Of a DNA stretch of 64,000 nucleotides, positions 41,307 to 50,546 are shown one piece after another; position 1 is the stretch's first letter, and each line of letters begins with the position of its first letter. The notes beneath the pieces were generated by a model. That model made no database searches. It had not been told where the DNA came from and worked only from the letters and a program-made list of their open reading frames with translations. Both the position numbers and the translations under genes were made by a program. Location of the stretch: contig NC_014532.2 of assembly GCF_000196875.2 (NCBI RefSeq), positions 3,038,001-3,102,000 of the forward strand, given 5' to 3'. Source of the stretch: Halomonas elongata DSM 2581 (GTDB lineage: Bacteria > Pseudomonadota > Gammaproteobacteria > Pseudomonadales > Halomonadaceae).

Positions 41307-42515
41307 TTATTCGCTGCCGCCACCAGCCCCGCCACCTGCGGCGGACGATGCAATGGACAGGGAGTTGCGCTGCAGGTTGTTGGTACCGGCGGCGACGTTG
41401 ACGCCGATGTTGCCGACCGCACCACGCAGGGCGTTGCCGCCCAGCTCGGCGTTGTTCTCGTTGGCCACGTACACGGTATTGGTCGCCGTGACGCTACCGG
41501 AGAGCGTGCCGCCCATGGCCATCAGGCCCGCTTCGCGGAAGCCCAGCCGGCCACGATATTGCCCTTCTGTGGTGCCGTCCTCGTTGAAGGCAAAGGCCCC
41601 GCCATCACCATTGAGGTCCTGGGCAAATTGTGCATCGGAGTCAACGTCGATGTGGCCGGTAGAAGTCCCTCCGGTATGCGTTGCACCACTCCAGGTATCC
41701 AGATAGACATCACCAATCTGGTCGGACTGGCCGGTATACGTGCCATTGTAAGTACCGGACTCACGACCGCGACCGACACCGGCATAGCCGCCCACCATCA
41801 CACCGGACACCGTAACGTCAGTGGTGTTGGTGAAGGTCTCGGTATGGCCACTATTGGCGGTGTGGTTGCCATAAGTGGTCTGTACTCCACCGGTCGTGGC
41901 ATCAGCCGAGCCGCTGGAGGTATTGACCGCAGCCGCCAGGCTGTTCTGCTGGCCATTGCCGACACCGGCGGCAACGTTCACCCCAATGTTGCCGCTGGCG
42001 CCAAGCAGAGCGTTGCCACCCATGCGAGCGTTGTTCGGGCTGCCACTGTTGATGGTCACGTTGTTCGAGCTGGACTGAGCCGAGAAGGCAGCAGCCTGAC
42101 CGAACACACGAGCCGCATCCGAAGCGGCAAGTGCCGCATCATTGGCTTGCTGGTTGTTGTCGCCCGCCGCCACGTTGACGCCGATATTACCGGCGGCATT
42201 GCGCAAGGCATTGCCATCCAGGTCGGCGTTGTTGGTGGAGACGGTATTATCGACACCGTTGCCATTGATCAGCTGCTTGCTGTCCACGGTGGCACCGGCA
42301 TAGTTGGGATCACTGGTCCGCACCCTGACATCGACCTTGAAGTCCTTGTAGGTATCGCTGTCATGGTTGAGTTCGACATCGATGTTGTTATCGAACTTGG
42401 AATCGATCTCGCTATCGGTATCGAAGTCATTGCCCGAGTTCCAGGCAAATGCCGCGGGAGCAGCCATCAGTGCGGCGACAGCCAGAGCGAGCGGAGCTTT
42501 TTGGAATGTTTTCAT
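41307..42515 (-). CDS. fapC: FapC-like functional amyloid subunit
   Basis: 402 residues. A signal peptide (1-24, APAAFA cleavage) then an acidic, Asp-rich segment. Three imperfect repeats share NxAxxxGNALxxAxGNIGVNVAAGxxNxQxN at about residues 95-125, 161-191 and 354-384; GNIGVNVAAG is identical in all three. Linkers are about 35 and 160 residues, the second rich in G, T, S and N. This is the build of Pseudomonas FapC, whose repeats form the cross-beta core. Unlike Pseudomonas FapC it contains no cysteine, so no C-terminal CxxC. AGGAGAAGG precedes the ATG at 42515. Confidence 0.85.
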   Translation of the reverse strand: MKTFQKAPLALAVAALMAAPAAFAWNSGNDFDTDSEIDSKFDNNIDVELNHDSDTYKDFKVDVRVRTSDPNYAGATVDSKQLINGNGVDNTVSTNNADLDGNALRNAAGNIGVNVAAGDNNQQANDAALAASDAARVFGQAAAFSAQSSSNNVTINSGSPNNARMGGNALLGASGNIGVNVAAGVGNGQQNSLAAAVNTSSGSADATTGGVQTTYGNHTANSGHTETFTNTTDVTVSGVMVGGYAGVGRGRESGTYNGTYTGQSDQIGDVYLDTWSGATHTGGTSTGHIDVDSDAQFAQDLNGDGGAFAFNEDGTTEGQYRGRLGFREAGLMAMGGTLSGSVTATNTVYVANENNAELGGNALRGAVGNIGVNVAAGTNNLQRNSLSIASSAAGGGAGGGSE

Positions 42516-42568
42516 GGTCCTTCTCCTGAATGAGCCGTTGTAATGCATTTTTTGCTTCTTGATTTACG

Positions 42569-43234
42569 CTACTGCCCCAGCGCCATGTTCATGCGGAAGC
42601 TGTTGCGCGTAGCGTTTCCCTTACCGGCTGACTGGTTGACCTGAATCACCCCGCGAGCACCGCCGAAGGTCGTGTTGTCTATCTCGACCCTGCGACTGGC
42701 GTCCTCGGCGGAATCATCACCGCCACCGTTCAGCCCCTGCTGACTCGCCAGCACCTGTTGCAGGTTCCTGTCATCCAGGCTGCTGACGTTGATGCCCAGA
42801 GCCATGCCGAATGCATTGCTCTGCACATTTCCTTGACCCGCCGCCTGATTGATCGACATCCAGCCGCTCGCCTGACGGAAGGCCTTGTCCTGTATCTGCA
42901 CGTCGTTCTGCAGGCTGATCAGGCTCTCGTCGATACGCGCCTGCTGAACCAGTTGACCGGACGTGCTGGACGCTCTCCCGATGGATAGAGCGCCGCTGTT
43001 GGCTTGCCGGTTACCTTCCCCGGCCGCCATGTTGGTATTCGCCACGCCACTGACATGGCTCAGGGCACCGCCCTGGAGAACCGTGCTGTTGCGTAGCCCG
43101 ATGTCCTGGGCATCGGCCGTATCGAAACCGGCCATCATCAGCCCCAGGCAAGTGGCGAAGAGCGTGTGCCGCACGAGAGCTCGCGCTTCGAGACGCCCGG
43201 CCATCGGTTGAGGTGTCGCGATGAGTCGCAGCAT
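42569..43234 (-). CDS. fapB: FapB-like repeat protein
   Basis: 221 residues. Signal peptide with cleavage near TADA-Q (about residue 42). Three looser repeats at about 49-80, 110-140 and 186-211 share the ending hNxxAGxGNxxxN (ANTNMAAGEGNRQAN, SINQAAGQGNVQSN, QVNQSAGKGNATRN). FapB is a nucleator for FapC in Pseudomonas and has similar repeats. It follows the preceding gene by two bases and is 54 bases before fapC. The identification rests on the repeat pattern and order. Confidence 0.75.
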   Translation of the reverse strand: MLRLIATPQPMAGRLEARALVRHTLFATCLGLMMAGFDTADAQDIGLRNSTVLQGGALSHVSGVANTNMAAGEGNRQANSGALSIGRASSTSGQLVQQARIDESLISLQNDVQIQDKAFRQASGWMSINQAAGQGNVQSNAFGMALGINVSSLDDRNLQQVLASQQGLNGGGDDSAEDASRRVEIDNTTFGGARGVIQVNQSAGKGNATRNSFRMNMALGQ

Positions 43235-43236
43235 GA

Positions 43237-43779
43237 TCAGCGCTCCCCCGTGAGAGGCGACAATGCGCCTTTGACGGTATCGGCCAGCCCCGAAGTGATA
43301 CCGACCACGCCACCACCTACCGAGCCGCCGCCAAGGCTACCCGCAGCCTGCCCGGACCTGGCGGCGCTCGAGTACCCCGACGCATCGGTCCCAAGCCCCC
43401 GATGCAACTGGGGCATTCCCAGGCTCTTGCCACTGCTGATCCCCGCCGCCCGCGCATCGGTCAAGGCCACGGCCCTGACACCGGAAAGCTGGCGCTGCGT
43501 CTCCTGCGTTACCGTTTCATTGAGCTCGGTATTGCGACGCAGATCCGCCCGGGCCCTGATCGGCCCGCCGACACGGTCCGACTGGCCAAAGGCCGCCGGC
43601 TCGACCTCGCGCAGGATGATCACCTCGCCAGGCCTGACCCCGGGGCGAAGATTCTGCTGCCCCAGGGCCTCCTCGACTCCCGGGCCCACCAGCATTGCTG
43701 CGACCATGCCGACTGCCCCCAGCACGATTCGCCCCCTCACGACACGGACGGTGCTGCTTGTCATCCCCTGCGTTGTCAT
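43237..43779 (-). CDS. Secreted protein in the FapA position
   Basis: 180 residues from the ATG at 43779 (AGGTG six bases before). A hydrophobic signal segment is at about 17-37. The mature part has PGVRPGEVIILREVEPAAFG, a polar helical middle (RADLRRNTELNETVTQETQR), and a glycine/serine-rich tail (SGQAAGSLGGGSVGGGVVG). FapA of Pseudomonas is a small chaperone-like protein encoded first in the operon. Here the gene stands just before the FapB-like gene, so the same role is possible but not shown by sequence. Confidence 0.55.
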   Translation of the reverse strand: MTTQGMTSSTVRVVRGRIVLGAVGMVAAMLVGPGVEEALGQQNLRPGVRPGEVIILREVEPAAFGQSDRVGGPIRARADLRRNTELNETVTQETQRQLSGVRAVALTDARAAGISSGKSLGMPQLHRGLGTDASGYSSAARSGQAAGSLGGGSVGGGVVGITSGLADTVKGALSPLTGER

Positions 43780-43791
43780 GTCGTTCACCTG

Positions 43792-44139
43792 TTATTTATT
43801 GTCTCGTTGACTCATGGTGTGGTTACGCTGCAGGTTGCCAGCGCCTTCCATCAGTTGTGCTTGCCCGCCACGATCGACGCCCCCCGCATCGTGTCCGGGA
43901 CGTTCATCCCAGAGGATGACCTGCCCCGCGCGCCGCACCTGCCATTCCGGCGTATAGCGCCCCTGGATCCCGTCGAGAGCTTCGTTCGTCAGCGCCACCT
44001 GGTGCACGGACGCCGACTGCTCGAACACCTCGGGTATTTCCGGACCACGCTGTTCGGCCGCGACGCTCGATGCCATGCCCAGTCCCGCGAGGACGGCATA
44101 CCGCCATAGCCAGCACGTCTTGCGAACTCGATGAGTCAT
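43792..44139 (-). CDS. Small secreted protein opening the amyloid-like operon
   Basis: 115 residues from the ATG at 44139 (GAGGA site). Signal peptide with cleavage near SSVAA (about residue 28). It then contains ALTNEALDGIQGRY (49-62), which aligns with LSDDELSIMRGRF of the FapE-like protein, and near the C-terminus MEGAGNLQRNHTM (97-109), which recalls the repeat ending AAGTNNLQRNSLSI of the FapC-like subunit. It is the first gene after the sigma-54 promoter. No family is recognised. It could be a minor fibre subunit, a cap, or a target of the C39 peptidase. Confidence 0.65.
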   Translation of the reverse strand: MTHRVRKTCWLWRYAVLAGLGMASSVAAEQRGPEIPEVFEQSASVHQVALTNEALDGIQGRYTPEWQVRRAGQVILWDERPGHDAGGVDRGGQAQLMEGAGNLQRNHTMSQRDNK

Positions 44140-44189
44140 GGTGGTGTCCTCGCATCTGCCAGGGTCCAGCATCGTGTCTCCTTGTATGG

Positions 44190-44205
44190 AGCAAGGAGTG
44201 TGCCA
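44190..44205 (-). promoter_or_regulatory. Sigma-54 promoter of the amyloid-like operon
   Basis: On the minus strand TGGCACACTCCTTGCT (44205-44190) against the consensus TGGCACG-N4-TTGCW: the GG and GC dinucleotides have the exact spacing and only one of the other conserved bases differs. Transcription would start near 44179, giving a 40-base leader before the ATG at 44139. A sigma-54 activator gene is the next gene upstream. Confidence 0.88.
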
Positions 44206-44255
44206 AACATGATTTCCCTTTATTTACAGACGGTTAGACAAAACGTGCGGAGAGA

Positions 44256-44368
44256 AAGTGTTAACCCCATGAAACATTCCAGGCTCGAGGCGTCGCCCCG
44301 AACCGGGGGAGTCTTATCAATGCCTTGTTGAATCAACGCATTACGATAAGTGTTAGGGGATTGAAACA
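44256..44368. promoter_or_regulatory. Pair of 21-bp direct repeats, candidate activator (UAS) sites
   Basis: AAGTGTTA-N6-TGAAACA occurs at 44256-44276 and again at 44348-44368, starts 92 bases apart, about 51 and 143 bases upstream of the sigma-54 element. Each copy is a partial dyad (TGTT...AACA). Enhancer-binding proteins normally bind paired sites at such distances. Apart from these and the hairpin at 44407, nothing else was seen in this 310-base gap. Confidence 0.6.
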
Positions 44369-44406
44369 ACGGCGGGTACGAGACAGGGGAAAAGGACACA
44401 ACGCAC

Positions 44407-44434
44407 GACGCCCGCCGAGAAAATGGCGGGCGTC
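44407..44434 (-). terminator. Hairpin after the sigma-54 activator gene
   Basis: A perfect 10-bp stem, GACGCCCGCC paired with GGCGGGCGTC, loop of eight. It lies 50 bases past the activator's stop and would insulate the operon promoter from read-through. The T-rich part (CCTTTTCCCC) is some 14 bases downstream, so termination may be incomplete. Confidence 0.6.
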
Positions 44435-44482
44435 AGACATGATGGGGAATGGAGGATTTGAGCGGCGAATGCTCGATACAAA

Positions 44483-45907
44483 CTACAGGTGTGCCGAGGA
44501 GGTTGATCTCCCAAGCCCACTTGCCGACTCCCCCGGTGAGCGGGGAATGCCATGCTTGTTGAGCAATCGATACATCGTGACGCGCGACACACCGAGTTCG
44601 GCAGCGGCAGGATGAATTCGATACTTGTTGCGCGCCAGGGCTGCCAGCAGGGAATCGCGCTCGGCACGCTCCCGCGCTTGCTCCAGCGTCAGCACATGAC
44701 GATGGATACGGCGACGCTCGATGCCCAGGTCCTCGGGCTGAATCAGCCGACCTTCGCACATCACCATCGCGCGCCTCACCCGGTTGATCAGTTCACGGAC
44801 ATTGCCCGGCCAGGCATATTGCTGCATCACAGCGAGCGATTCTCGGGAGAAGCCCTTCAGGCATGCCGGCTTGTCGCCGGCAAAGCGCTTGAAGAAGAAG
44901 TGGGCCAGAATCTCGATATCTTCGGGATGCTCCCGCAATGCAGGCACCGTGATCTGCAGGACATTGAGTCGGTGGTAGAGATCTTCACGAAAGCGCCCTT
45001 CGTCGACGGCCTTGGCGAGATCGACATGGGTGGCGGCAAGAACCCGCACATCCACGCTGATCTCGTTCAGTCCACCGACGCGTTGCAAGCGTCGCGTCTC
45101 GAGAAAGCGCAGCAGGTTGACCTGGAGCTCCAGAGGCAGATCCCCGATCTCGTCGAGAAACAGCGTGCCTCCACTCGCGGCCTCGATACGCCCGATCTTG
45201 CGCTGCCCGGCTCCTGTGAAGGCTCCCTTCTCGTGGCCGAACAGCTCGGATTGAATCAGATTATCGGGCAAGGCGCCGCAGTTGATCGCATGGAAGGGCC
45301 CGTTTGCCCTGGGAGAACGTTCGTGAATCGCCTGGGCGGTCAGTTCCTTGCCGGTACCCGACTCGCCATGAATGCAGACGGAAGCATCCACTGCTGCAAT
45401 CTTGCGAATCGTCTTGAACAACTGCCACATGGCCGGCGTGGTGCCGACCATCTCATACTCGCCCGAATCCGCACCCGCCTCGGTCGCAGCCTGCTTCTGA
45501 GACTCGCTCTCCCGTCGTTGCAGGCGCATCAGGTCGGCCGCTGTCCATAACAACCCCTCGATCCGGTCGGCATCCACGGGCTGCATCGCATAGCCCAGGC
45601 AAAGATTGATGATCAGCCGACGCGTATCGCCATCGGCCAGTCCCGACTCGTCCACCAGGCCGATCCATGGGCAACGGCTCTTGATCATCGAGGCCTCGAG
45701 TCGCCGCAGCTCATCGGACGACAGGGCATCGAGCATCATGAGCCCCACCTCGTTCTCCGTGACATGTTCATGGCAGCAACAGACGCCGGATGACTCGAAA
45801 ATAGTGTCGTTATGTACCTGCCAACCGCGTTGTCGCAACGTATCGCCAAGTGACGCGTCCCGGTCACTATCCCTGCAGAACAGCCTCACACTTGCTGGAG
45901 ACTCCAT
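44483..45907 (-). CDS. Sigma-54-dependent transcriptional activator
   Basis: 474 residues. The N-terminal part (about 1-125) has the strand pattern of a receiver-like domain ([33 protein letters not shown]) and resembles VpsR-type activators. The AAA+ domain spans about 150-390: Walker A GESGTGKE (181-188), the sigma-54 contact loop GAFTGA (228-233), Walker [11 protein letters not shown] Fis-type helix-turn-helix ends the protein ([20 protein letters not shown]). There is no sensor kinase gene beside it. Location suggests it drives the adjacent amyloid-like operon in response to a small molecule or phosphorylation. Confidence 0.93.
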   Translation of the reverse strand: MESPASVRLFCRDSDRDASLGDTLRQRGWQVHNDTIFESSGVCCCHEHVTENEVGLMMLDALSSDELRRLEASMIKSRCPWIGLVDESGLADGDTRRLIINLCLGYAMQPVDADRIEGLLWTAADLMRLQRRESESQKQAATEAGADSGEYEMVGTTPAMWQLFKTIRKIAAVDASVCIHGESGTGKELTAQAIHERSPRANGPFHAINCGALPDNLIQSELFGHEKGAFTGAGQRKIGRIEAASGGTLFLDEIGDLPLELQVNLLRFLETRRLQRVGGLNEISVDVRVLAATHVDLAKAVDEGRFREDLYHRLNVLQITVPALREHPEDIEILAHFFFKRFAGDKPACLKGFSRESLAVMQQYAWPGNVRELINRVRRAMVMCEGRLIQPEDLGIERRRIHRHVLTLEQARERAERDSLLAALARNKYRIHPAAAELGVSRVTMYRLLNKHGIPRSPGESASGLGRSTSSAHL

Positions 45908-46006
45908 CGATCACCCCTCCCCGCGAGCCGGGTGAATCATGAGGCACGCCCACTCGCTGTCGGATATGCCTCGTAGAGCGTCAGGAATGCACTGCGCCAA
46001 GGCCAT

Positions 46007-46026
46007 TGTGTGAAATTCGTCACACA
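46007..46026. promoter_or_regulatory. CRP/Vfr-type binding site upstream of the sigma-54 activator
   Basis: TGTGTGAAATTCGTCACACA is a perfect palindrome of seven-base arms around six bases and contains the exact CRP core TGTGA-N6-TCACA. It is centred about 110 bases before the activator's ATG. The gene on the other side ends here, so only the activator can be the target. The rest of this 340-base gap (45908-46247) shows no gene. Confidence 0.7.
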
Positions 46027-46247
46027 GCGACGCGAGAAACCCGCTGTACAGGTCCTGACTTATTGTTATTTATCGTTTGCCCGCCTTGTGGCTCATCGTC
46101 TCGCCCATCACGACGCACAGCGATTCACCACATACTGTCGCGGCCAAGTGGCATGTCACTGGTTTTCTAGACCACTTGGAGCGCACTCGCCACCCATGCA
46201 GAGCAAACTCATTTTCATACTAGCCCTTGTACAGCACCCATCATTGT

Positions 46248-47381
46248 TTAAATTTTAAACGGCAGTGCCCGCGCGGCCGCGTCATGGTAAGCCGACACGT
46301 GAGCGCTTTCCTCGTCGCAGAAGCGCGCCACGCCATCGCGCAGGCGAGGATCCGCGATATGGTGGAGCGATGTCAGTCGGCGCGGCGCGAACCCTCTGGT
46401 CAGCTTGTGTTCGCCCTGGGTACCGGGATCAAACAGGGTCAGGCCCGTTGCCAGACAATGCTCGATGCCCTGGTAATAACACGCCTCGAAATGCAATCCA
46501 TCGGCCATCACTTCGCTGCCCCAGTAGCGACCGTAGAGGGTCCGGGTCCCCTGCAGACACAACGCCGCCGCCACCGGGCGCCCCGCCAGGCGGGCCTGGA
46601 CCAGCAACAAGGATTCGGGCAGGTCGCGGCGCAGCCGCTCGAAGAAACTCTCATCGAGATAGCCACGCTGCCCACGTTCCAGGTAGGTGAGCTGATAGCA
46701 GCGAAAGAAGTGCGCAAGATCCTCGTCACCGATCTCGTCGCCCTGGAGACGGTGCAGACTCAGCCCTTGTTCGGCGATGCGTCGGCGTTCCCGCCGAATG
46801 GCCTTGCGGCGCTTGGAGGTCAGGCTCGCCAGGAAGCCCTCGAAGTCGCCGAACCCGCGATCTTGCCACTGAAACTGGACACCATGGCGGGGAATCAACT
46901 CGGGACACGCCTGTCGCCAGGCATCGACCTCGGCCTGCTCGGCGAACAGCAAATGCCAGCTCGAGACATCCTCCGACTCCCAGGCCTCGGCCAGCAAGCG
47001 ACGCGCCTGCAGCGGGTCGATGTCCTCGGCCAGCAGCAGTCGAGGCCCCGGCGCCGGGGTGAAGGGAATGGCGCTGAGCGCCTTGGGATAGTAACGTCCC
47101 CCGGCACGCTCCCAGGCATCGGCCCAGGCCCAATCGAAGACATATTCGCCGAAGGAGTGATACTTGAGATAATGCGGCAGGACACCGACCAGCTCGTCTC
47201 CCTGCCACAGGGTCAGGTGACGCGGAACCCAGCCGGTATCGGCGCTCACGGCCCCGCTATCCTCCAGGGCGGACAGAAACTCGTGGCGCAGGAACGGGTA
47301 GTCATCACCGACCAGGGCATTCCAGGACGCCGGTGGTATCGCCCCGATGGGTGACGGCGTTCCAAGGCGTAATCGAGTCAT
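46248..47381 (-). CDS. GNAT-like acyltransferase (COG3146/DUF482)
   Basis: 377 residues from the ATG at 47381 (GGAG site). The protein has the FemAB/GNAT-like arrangement of two acyltransferase halves typical of COG3146, with YPFLRHEFLSALEDSGAV near the start, VGVLPHYLKYHSFGEYVFDW, and FEACYYQGIEHCLATGLTLF with FDPGTQGEHKLTRGF in the second half. Members are widespread in proteobacteria but the substrate is unknown. It stands alone between the activator gene and edd, which is divergent. Confidence 0.85.
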   Translation of the reverse strand: MTRLRLGTPSPIGAIPPASWNALVGDDYPFLRHEFLSALEDSGAVSADTGWVPRHLTLWQGDELVGVLPHYLKYHSFGEYVFDWAWADAWERAGGRYYPKALSAIPFTPAPGPRLLLAEDIDPLQARRLLAEAWESEDVSSWHLLFAEQAEVDAWRQACPELIPRHGVQFQWQDRGFGDFEGFLASLTSKRRKAIRRERRRIAEQGLSLHRLQGDEIGDEDLAHFFRCYQLTYLERGQRGYLDESFFERLRRDLPESLLLVQARLAGRPVAAALCLQGTRTLYGRYWGSEVMADGLHFEACYYQGIEHCLATGLTLFDPGTQGEHKLTRGFAPRRLTSLHHIADPRLRDGVARFCDEESAHVSAYHDAAARALPFKI

Positions 47382-47619
47382 GGTGTCTCCATAGCGGTGG
47401 ACGAGCCGGCTGACAAGCAACCAGCGCAACGCCTACATTGTGCGTAGCCCCACCCAGGTCTCGCCACCCGCCACCCTCGCGAACATCGCGACGATGCGGC
47501 GACCCGGGACGCCATTTTCCGACCATCGAGGGAAAGGCACCATCGCCTCATCCTTTTGGGTAAAATAATTACAAAAATCATCTCAAAGGCCCTATCATGG
47601 CCGAGTGATTGGCAAAATT

Positions 47620-47635
47620 TTTGTTAAATTTACCA
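47620..47635 (+). promoter_or_regulatory. Candidate HexR operator before edd
   Basis: TTTGTTAAATTTACCA. It matches the 16-bp element before zwf at 14 of 16 positions and fits the HexR pattern TTGT-N7-ACxA known from Pseudomonas. It ends 31 bases before the edd ATG. A further AT-rich motif (GGGTAAAATAATTACAA, 47558-47574) resembles the Shewanella-type HexR site. Confidence 0.65.
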
Positions 47636-47666
47636 AAATTTATTGATAACGCTGCCGAGGTGCCCC

Positions 47667-49553
<1,887 letters not shown>

Positions 49554-49561
49554 GACGCCCC

Positions 49562-50530
49562 ATGACCCGACCCGCTCTGATCGGCGACATCGGCGGCACC
49601 AACGCCCGCTTCGCGTTGGTGACGCCGGGCGCCTTCGCGCCCCACGACATCCATAGCCTGCCCTGCGCCGACTATCCCGGCATCGTCGAGGCAGCTCGCG
49701 ATTACCTGACCCGCGTCGGCGCCACCGGCGACCAGGCCCCTCGCGAGGCCTGCCTGGCCTTCGCCTGCCCGGTGCATGACGAACGCGTGGTGATGACCAA
49801 CAACCACTGGGACTTCACCAAGACGGCCGTGCGCGAAGCGCTGGGCCTCGATCTGTTCAAGGTCATCAACGACTTCATGGCCCAGGCCCTGGGCGTGCCC
49901 CACGTCGCCGACGACGAACTGGTCACCCTCCAGCAAGGCACGACAGCCCCGCACGCCGCACGCCTGGTGATCGGTCCCGGTACCGGCCTCGGCGTGGCCG
50001 GGGTCTTCCCCGGGCGCCACGACTGGATCCCGCTGCCCACCGAGGGCGGGCACGTGACCTTCGCCCCCACCGACGAGCGCGAACAGAACCTGCAGCGCCA
50101 CTTCCGCAACCGCTATGGCCGCATCTCGGTGGAGCGCCTGCTCTGCGGCCAGGGCCTGCTGGATCTGTATATCGCCCACTGCTCGCTGAAGGGCGCCAAC
50201 CCACGCTACCAGAAGCCCGCCGAGGTCACGGAAGCAGCCGGCAGCGGCGACCCGGTGGCACGTGATACCCTGCTGCGTTTCCTGAAGATCCTCGGCGACG
50301 TCAGCGGCGATGCCGCGCTTACCATGGGCGCACGCGGTGGCGTCTATCTGTGCGGCGGGATACTACCGCGCCTGCTGGACTGGCTGCCGGAGAGCCGCTT
50401 CCTGGAGGCCTTCGCCCACAAGGGCCGGATGAGCGCCTACACCGCGGAGATCCCGGTGCACGTGGTCACCGCCCCCTGGACGGGCCTGCTGGGCGCCGCC
50501 GAGGCTCTGCACAATCCAGAGGTCGAATGA
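49562..50530 (+). CDS. glk: Glucokinase
   Basis: 322 residues. ATP-dependent phosphorylation of glucose, of the Glk family related to E. coli rather than the ROK family. The phosphate-binding motif is GDIGGTNARFALV; NDFMAQALGVP and GPGTGLGVAGVF with PLPTEGGHVTFAP are conserved. It follows edd by eight bases. It feeds glucose into the Zwf-Pgl-Edd-Eda route. Confidence 0.96.
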   Translation: MTRPALIGDIGGTNARFALVTPGAFAPHDIHSLPCADYPGIVEAARDYLTRVGATGDQAPREACLAFACPVHDERVVMTNNHWDFTKTAVREALGLDLFKVINDFMAQALGVPHVADDELVTLQQGTTAPHAARLVIGPGTGLGVAGVFPGRHDWIPLPTEGGHVTFAPTDEREQNLQRHFRNRYGRISVERLLCGQGLLDLYIAHCSLKGANPRYQKPAEVTEAAGSGDPVARDTLLRFLKILGDVSGDAALTMGARGGVYLCGGILPRLLDWLPESRFLEAFAHKGRMSAYTAEIPVHVVTAPWTGLLGAAEALHNPEVE

Positions 50531-50546
50531 CCCTCGAGGAGGTCAC

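Noticed and set aside
41307-42515. Repeats in the secreted protein as an RTX toxin or adhesin
   Set aside because: There is no GGxGxDxxx calcium pattern, and the GNIGVNVAAG repeats with a C39 peptidase and barrel gene fit the amyloid type better.
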